Shown: positions 6,367-8,955 of the stretch, in pieces
How positions within the stretch are numbered: position 1 is the stretch's first letter
How the letters are laid out: every line of letters starts with the position of its first letter
Source: CAJYAN01 sp046484825
GTDB taxonomy: Bacteria > Pseudomonadota > Gammaproteobacteria > UBA6429 > Thiohalophilaceae
Assembly (NCBI GenBank): GCA_046484825.1
Contig: JAWOIE010000018.1
Location: 1-8,955, forward strand
DNA: 8,955 bases
Direction of reading: 5' to 3'
Position numbers and translations under genes: made by a program
Notes under the pieces: generated by a model
Told to the model about the DNA's origin: nothing
The model's input: only the letters and a program-made list of their open reading frames with translations
Databases searched by the model: none

Positions 6367-6383
6367 GGGCATAATGCCTTTTT
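6367..6383 (+). terminator. Weak intrinsic terminator after the cytochrome gene
   Basis: GGCA-TAA-TGCC followed by TTTTT lies about 75 bases past the stop codon. The stem is only four to five pairs, so this is a marginal candidate. Confidence 0.3.
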
Positions 6384-6417
6384 GAATGCGTGGCCCGTAG
6401 CCTGTCGACGCTTAGGG

Positions 6418-6583
6418 ATACTCTGATTAAGTGCCTATTCGTCACTCCGGCGAAGGCCGCAGTCCAGTAAAATCAGAGGGTTTCTGGATTATTCGCTTCG
6501 CTCACCCTGTGGGCCGCCTTTGGTGTTCAATGCACTACGTGCTTGTGTTCCGGCCTTCGCCGGAATGACTTATTCAGAGATTA
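6418..6583. mobile_element. MITE-like inverted-repeat element (about 165 bp)
   Basis: The ends are complementary in two blocks. CTCTGATTAAGT (6421-6432) pairs with ACTTATTCAGAG (6568-6579), 11 of 12 matching. The 18-bp block at 6441-6458, containing CTCCGGCGAAGGCC, pairs with the block at 6552-6569 containing GGCCTTCGCCGGAATGAC, 17 of 18 matching. An eight-base insert separates the blocks on the left only. The interior has no ORF. Such CCGGCGAAGGCCGGA-type palindromic elements are common intergenic repeats in gammaproteobacteria, probably mobilised in trans. Target-site duplications are not clear. Confidence 0.65.
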
Positions 6584-6590
6584 CTAAAAC

Positions 6591-7084
6591 GATCTTCCCC
6601 GTGTGCCCCGTGGTCCCCGTGGCAATCAGGACATGACAGCAGTCATGGATAACGGTGAGTAAAATCTTTCACCACGGGGAGCACGGCGGTCACGGGGTTT
6701 ATGCGTAAAATGATCTTCCCCGTGGTCCCCGTGGCAAACAGGACATGACAGCAGTCATGGATAATGGTGAATAAAAACTTTCACCACGGGGGGCACGGCG
6801 GTCACGGGGTTTATGCGTAAAAGGTCTTTCCCCGTGGTCCCCGTGGCAAACAGGGCATAACAGCAGTCATGGATAATGGTGAATAAAAACTTTCACCACG
6901 GGGGGCACGGCGGTCACGGGGTTTATGCGTAAAAGGTCTTTCCCTGTGTGCCCCGTGGTCCCCGTGGCAAACAGGGCATGACAGCAGTCATGGATAACGG
7001 TGAGTAAAACCTTTCACCACGGGGAGCACGGCGGTCACGGGGTTTATGCGTAAAAGATCTTTCCCCGTGTGCCCCGTGGTCCCC
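6591..7084. repeat. Tandem array of 111-121 bp hairpin repeats (four full copies plus one partial)
   Basis: Units start at 6591, 6712, 6823 and 6935, each beginning GATCTT or GGTCTTT and ending TTTATGCGTAAAA. A fifth copy at 7056 stops after about 29 bases, where the next gene's 3' end begins. Lengths are 121, 111, 112 and 121; the two shorter units lack 9 bases of GTGTGCCCC, and the rest is nearly identical. Each unit has a left arm built of CCCCGTGG words and a right arm with CCACGGGG and TCACGGGG that can pair over about 26 bases with a few mismatches. A second palindrome CATGACAGCAGTCATG sits in the loop, so a long structured hairpin is possible. The repeats hold no credible gene. Together with the MITE they fill the whole 800-bp gap after the cytochrome gene. 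Confidence 0.9.
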
Positions 7085-7091
7085 AGCCTCC

Positions 7092-7493
7092 TTAGCTGTC
7101 CTCAAAATTGAGCTCGGCAATAATCCGGTTCAGGCGGCCCTGTTCTCCGCTTTCGCTTGCCAGGGCGGCATTGACGTCACCGGCGTTGCGCGCGCTCTGT
7201 GCAATACGTTCAATATACTGCTCGGTACAGTCCCTGACGGTCTGCTTCAGTACTTCGAGCAGTGCAGCAATCGCGTCCGGCGTCCTCACCCAGGCGACGA
7301 TATACAGACCTTCTTTGGGTTCAATGCTCGGCGTTGCCGGGTGTTTGCTGAGCAGGTCATTAAAGCTGTGGCACCAGTCCGGCGGGGCCTGGTGAGACAA
7401 TTTAAACACCACATCGATATACGGCTCTTTACGGATAATGGGCGGGCGTCGGTCATCGATGCCGATAATTCTGAGATTGCTAATACCTTCCAC
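7092..7493 (-). CDS. Uncharacterised 133-residue soluble protein
   Basis: The start is GTG 7493-7491, strongly supported by a perfect AAGGAG (7507-7502 on the minus strand) 8 bases upstream. The protein begins MEGISNLRIIGIDDRRPPII and has no signal peptide or membrane segment. The N-terminal half looks like a small alpha/beta fold (PYIDVVFKLSHQAPPDWCHS, then a GLYIVAWVRT strand). The C-terminal half is helical and charged (LLEVLKQTVRDCTEQYIERI, then an acidic LNRIIAELNFEDS end). Codon use is like the backbone genes. I recognise no family and assign no function. It is divergent from moxR, with about 250 bases between the start codons, and its 3' end abuts the tandem repeats. The strong ribosome binding site and orderly fold make it a real gene rather than a chance ORF. 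Confidence 0.75.
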   Translation of the reverse strand: MEGISNLRIIGIDDRRPPIIRKEPYIDVVFKLSHQAPPDWCHSFNDLLSKHPATPSIEPKEGLYIVAWVRTPDAIAALLEVLKQTVRDCTEQYIERIAQSARNAGDVNAALASESGEQGRLNRIIAELNFEDS

Positions 7494-7576
7494 TGCACTG
7501 ACTCCTTAAGACGACTGCAATAGTACCCATATCCTGCGCCATGACTTTGCTGCGGCACGCCTGGGGCCCATGAGAC

Positions 7577-7591
7577 ACATGGAAGCCATGT
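7577..7591. promoter_or_regulatory. Short palindrome in the divergent intergenic region (possible operator)
   Basis: ACATGG-AAG-CCATGT is a perfect six-base inverted repeat between the divergent hypothetical gene and moxR. It could be an operator or a minor hairpin; one short palindrome alone is weak evidence. Confidence 0.2.
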
Positions 7592-7740
7592 AGGGACGGT
7601 TCGATGGATCCGTGGTGCTACTCTACCCTATAAGCAGACAACAAATCCGCCTTTCGGCCGCGGGGGAAAAGCCTGTATGTCGGGGCGGACATAATTTACA
7701 ATTTATGCTGTTTTTAGCCCGCCGCCACAGGATATGCCGT

Positions 7741-8703
7741 ATGCAAAGCCAAACTGAATTTCTCACCCTGCGCGATCACATCCAGTCGGTGATTGTAGGC
7801 CAGTCCGGCCTCATCGATCGTATCCTGATCGGCGTCCTCACCGGCGGCCACCTGCTGCTGGAAGGCCCGCCAGGCCTGGCCAAGACCACGGCCATCAAGA
7901 GCCTTGCCAGTGGTATCCACGCCGGTTTTCAGCGTATCCAGTTTACCCCGGACCTGATGCCCTCGGACCTCACCGGCAGCGACCTGTTCGATCCGCAGAC
8001 CGGCCGCTTTACCTTCTCGCCCGGGCCCCTGTTTCACGAGATTGTCCTCGCCGATGAGATCAATCGCGCCCCACCCAAGGTACAGTCCGCCCTGCTGGAG
8101 GCCATGGAAGAGCATCAGGTCACCGTGGGCAGCCAGACCCACGCCCTGCCGGACCTGTTTATTGTCATGGCCACGCAAAACCCCCTGGAACAGGCCGGCA
8201 CCTACCCCCTGCCCGAGGCGCAGCTGGACCGCTTTTTGTTGCATGTGCTCATCGACTACCCCAGTGAGGTCGAAGAGCTCGAGATCCTCAAGCGCGACCG
8301 ACAGCAGCACTTTGGCGAGGATGCCCCCAGGGTCGACTCCCGCCTGCAACCGGAGACGGTCCTCAAGGCGCGCCGCGAGGTGGCCGAGATCCATATCGAG
8401 CCGCTACTGGATGAATACATTGTCAAGCTGGTCAATGGCACCCGCCAACCCCAGCAGTGGGTCGCTGCCTGGCAGGACTATGTCGAGTTCGGCGCCTCAC
8501 CCCGCGCCACCCTGGCCCTGTCGCGCGCCGCCTGTGCCCATGCCTTTTTGCAGGGACGGGATTATGTCATCCCCGACGATGTCATTGCCCTGGCGCCGGA
8601 CATCCTCCGCCACCGTCTGCGCCCCAGCTTTACCGCCCGCGCCGAACAGGTCGATGCCAACGCCATTATCCAGAAACTCATCGAGATTATTCCGATCCCC
8701 TGA
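7741..8703 (+). CDS. MoxR-family AAA+ ATPase
   Basis: ATG 7741 is chosen because AGGA (7729-7732) lies 8 bases upstream and homology starts there; the 43 codons open further upstream are not MoxR-like. The protein is 320 residues, typical for MoxR. Visible motifs are Walker A GPPGLAKTT (42-50), Walker B IVLADEINR (101-109; D105, E106), sensor 1 MATQNP (143-148), the PEAQLDRF block (158-165) carrying the likely arginine finger, and GASPRA (251-256) of the sensor 2/lid region. MoxR proteins are cytoplasmic chaperone-like ATPases that work with partner DUF58 and VWA-domain proteins to mature or activate enzymes or membrane complexes. The stop TGA overlaps the start of the next gene (TGATG, 8701-8705), so the two are translationally coupled. 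The client is not revealed by this window. Confidence 0.93.
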   Translation: MQSQTEFLTLRDHIQSVIVGQSGLIDRILIGVLTGGHLLLEGPPGLAKTTAIKSLASGIHAGFQRIQFTPDLMPSDLTGSDLFDPQTGRFTFSPGPLFHEIVLADEINRAPPKVQSALLEAMEEHQVTVGSQTHALPDLFIVMATQNPLEQAGTYPLPEAQLDRFLLHVLIDYPSEVEELEILKRDRQQHFGEDAPRVDSRLQPETVLKARREVAEIHIEPLLDEYIVKLVNGTRQPQQWVAAWQDYVEFGASPRATLALSRAACAHAFLQGRDYVIPDDVIALAPDILRHRLRPSFTARAEQVDANAIIQKLIEIIPIP

Positions 8704-8955
8704 TGCGGCGGGTGGACACACTTCTGCAACGCCTGCGGCGTCTACGTCGCCGCTGGCAGCATGCCGCTAACGTGCAGCAACCGCTACTCGATGCGCAGGA
8801 CGTGCAGCGCCTGCAACAGTTCGCCCGCAGCCGCTTCAGTCGCCCGCTCACCGCCCAGCGCGACGTGCAGCAACCCCTGCTCGGTGAGCGCCTGTCAACC
8901 TTTACCGGCAGCGGTTATGAATTTGCCGAGAACCGTTTGTTTCAGGCCGGTGATG
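8703..8955 (+). CDS. DUF58 family protein, N-terminal part (3' end outside window)
   Basis: ATG 8703 overlaps the moxR stop codon, and 84 codons are visible before the window ends. The N-terminus is very basic (MRRVDTLLQRLRRLRRRW). The block GERLSTFTGSGYEFAENRLF then QAGD matches the DUF58 hallmark (G-S-G-x-E-F-x-E-x-R-x-Y-x-x-G-D), here with Asn-Arg-Leu-Phe in place of the usual Arg-x-Tyr. There is no N-terminal membrane anchor in the visible part. VQQPLL occurs twice (residues 24-29 and 55-60), encoded by near-identical DNA at 8772 and 8865. DUF58 proteins usually have a VWA-like fold and act with MoxR, the upstream gene. Confidence 0.88.
   Translation, partial: MRRVDTLLQRLRRLRRRWQHAANVQQPLLDAQDVQRLQQFARSRFSRPLTAQRDVQQPLLGERLSTFTGSGYEFAENRLFQAGD

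Noticed and set aside
6591..7084. CRISPR array.
   Set aside because: The repeating unit is 111-121 bp with near-identical content throughout and no unique spacers; no cas genes are present.
6923..7120. Minus-strand open frame with His-Gly-Glu-Arg-like repeats.
   Set aside because: It is a translation of the tandem hairpin repeats and overlaps the end of the real 7092-7493 gene.

Overview
The window is bacterial, most likely from a gammaproteobacterium. The backbone genes are GC-rich and include an LpxL/HtrB-family acyltransferase (so a Gram-negative envelope), a periplasmic multi-domain c-type cytochrome, PhnA/YjdM and a MoxR-DUF58 pair. The genus cannot be read from the sequence. No rRNA, tRNA or CRISPR array was seen.

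Left part (1-1342) is accessory DNA. It opens with the C-terminal end of an IS200-like (REP-associated type) transposase, cut by the window edge. Next comes what reads as a fossil integron. A 43-codon integron-integrase-like N-terminus (plus strand) is broken at 1318. It diverges from an attI-like core and a cassette array running on the minus strand. Cassette 1 holds a 102-residue predicted membrane protein whose stop codon lies inside a well-formed attC site (606-692). Cassette 2 starts immediately after it and encodes a short CxxC protein that runs into a repeat. The integrase fragment and cassette 2 are broken at directly oriented copies of the same 30-bp repeat (477-506 and 1313-1342), which bracket the integron remnant. 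Between integrase and cassettes lie back-to-back promoter candidates and a 27-bp tandem repeat whose units are centred on a GAACGTTC palindrome. This could be an operator pair or part of attI.

Middle part (1390-6293) is ordinary backbone: phnA (minus) divergent from an LpxL-type acyltransferase (plus), then a 963-residue secreted protein joining a YVTN/YncE-like beta-propeller to a MauG/CcpA-type diheme cytochrome c domain.

Right part: the 6294-7091 gap holds no gene. It holds a weak terminator, a MITE-like inverted-repeat element, and four full plus one partial copy of a 111-121 bp tandem repeat, each able to fold into a long hairpin. Then come a conserved-looking but unidentified 133-residue protein (minus, GTG start with a strong ribosome binding site) and, divergently, a MoxR-family AAA+ ATPase overlapping the start of a DUF58 protein that runs off the window. 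MoxR and DUF58 proteins typically act together as a chaperone pair.
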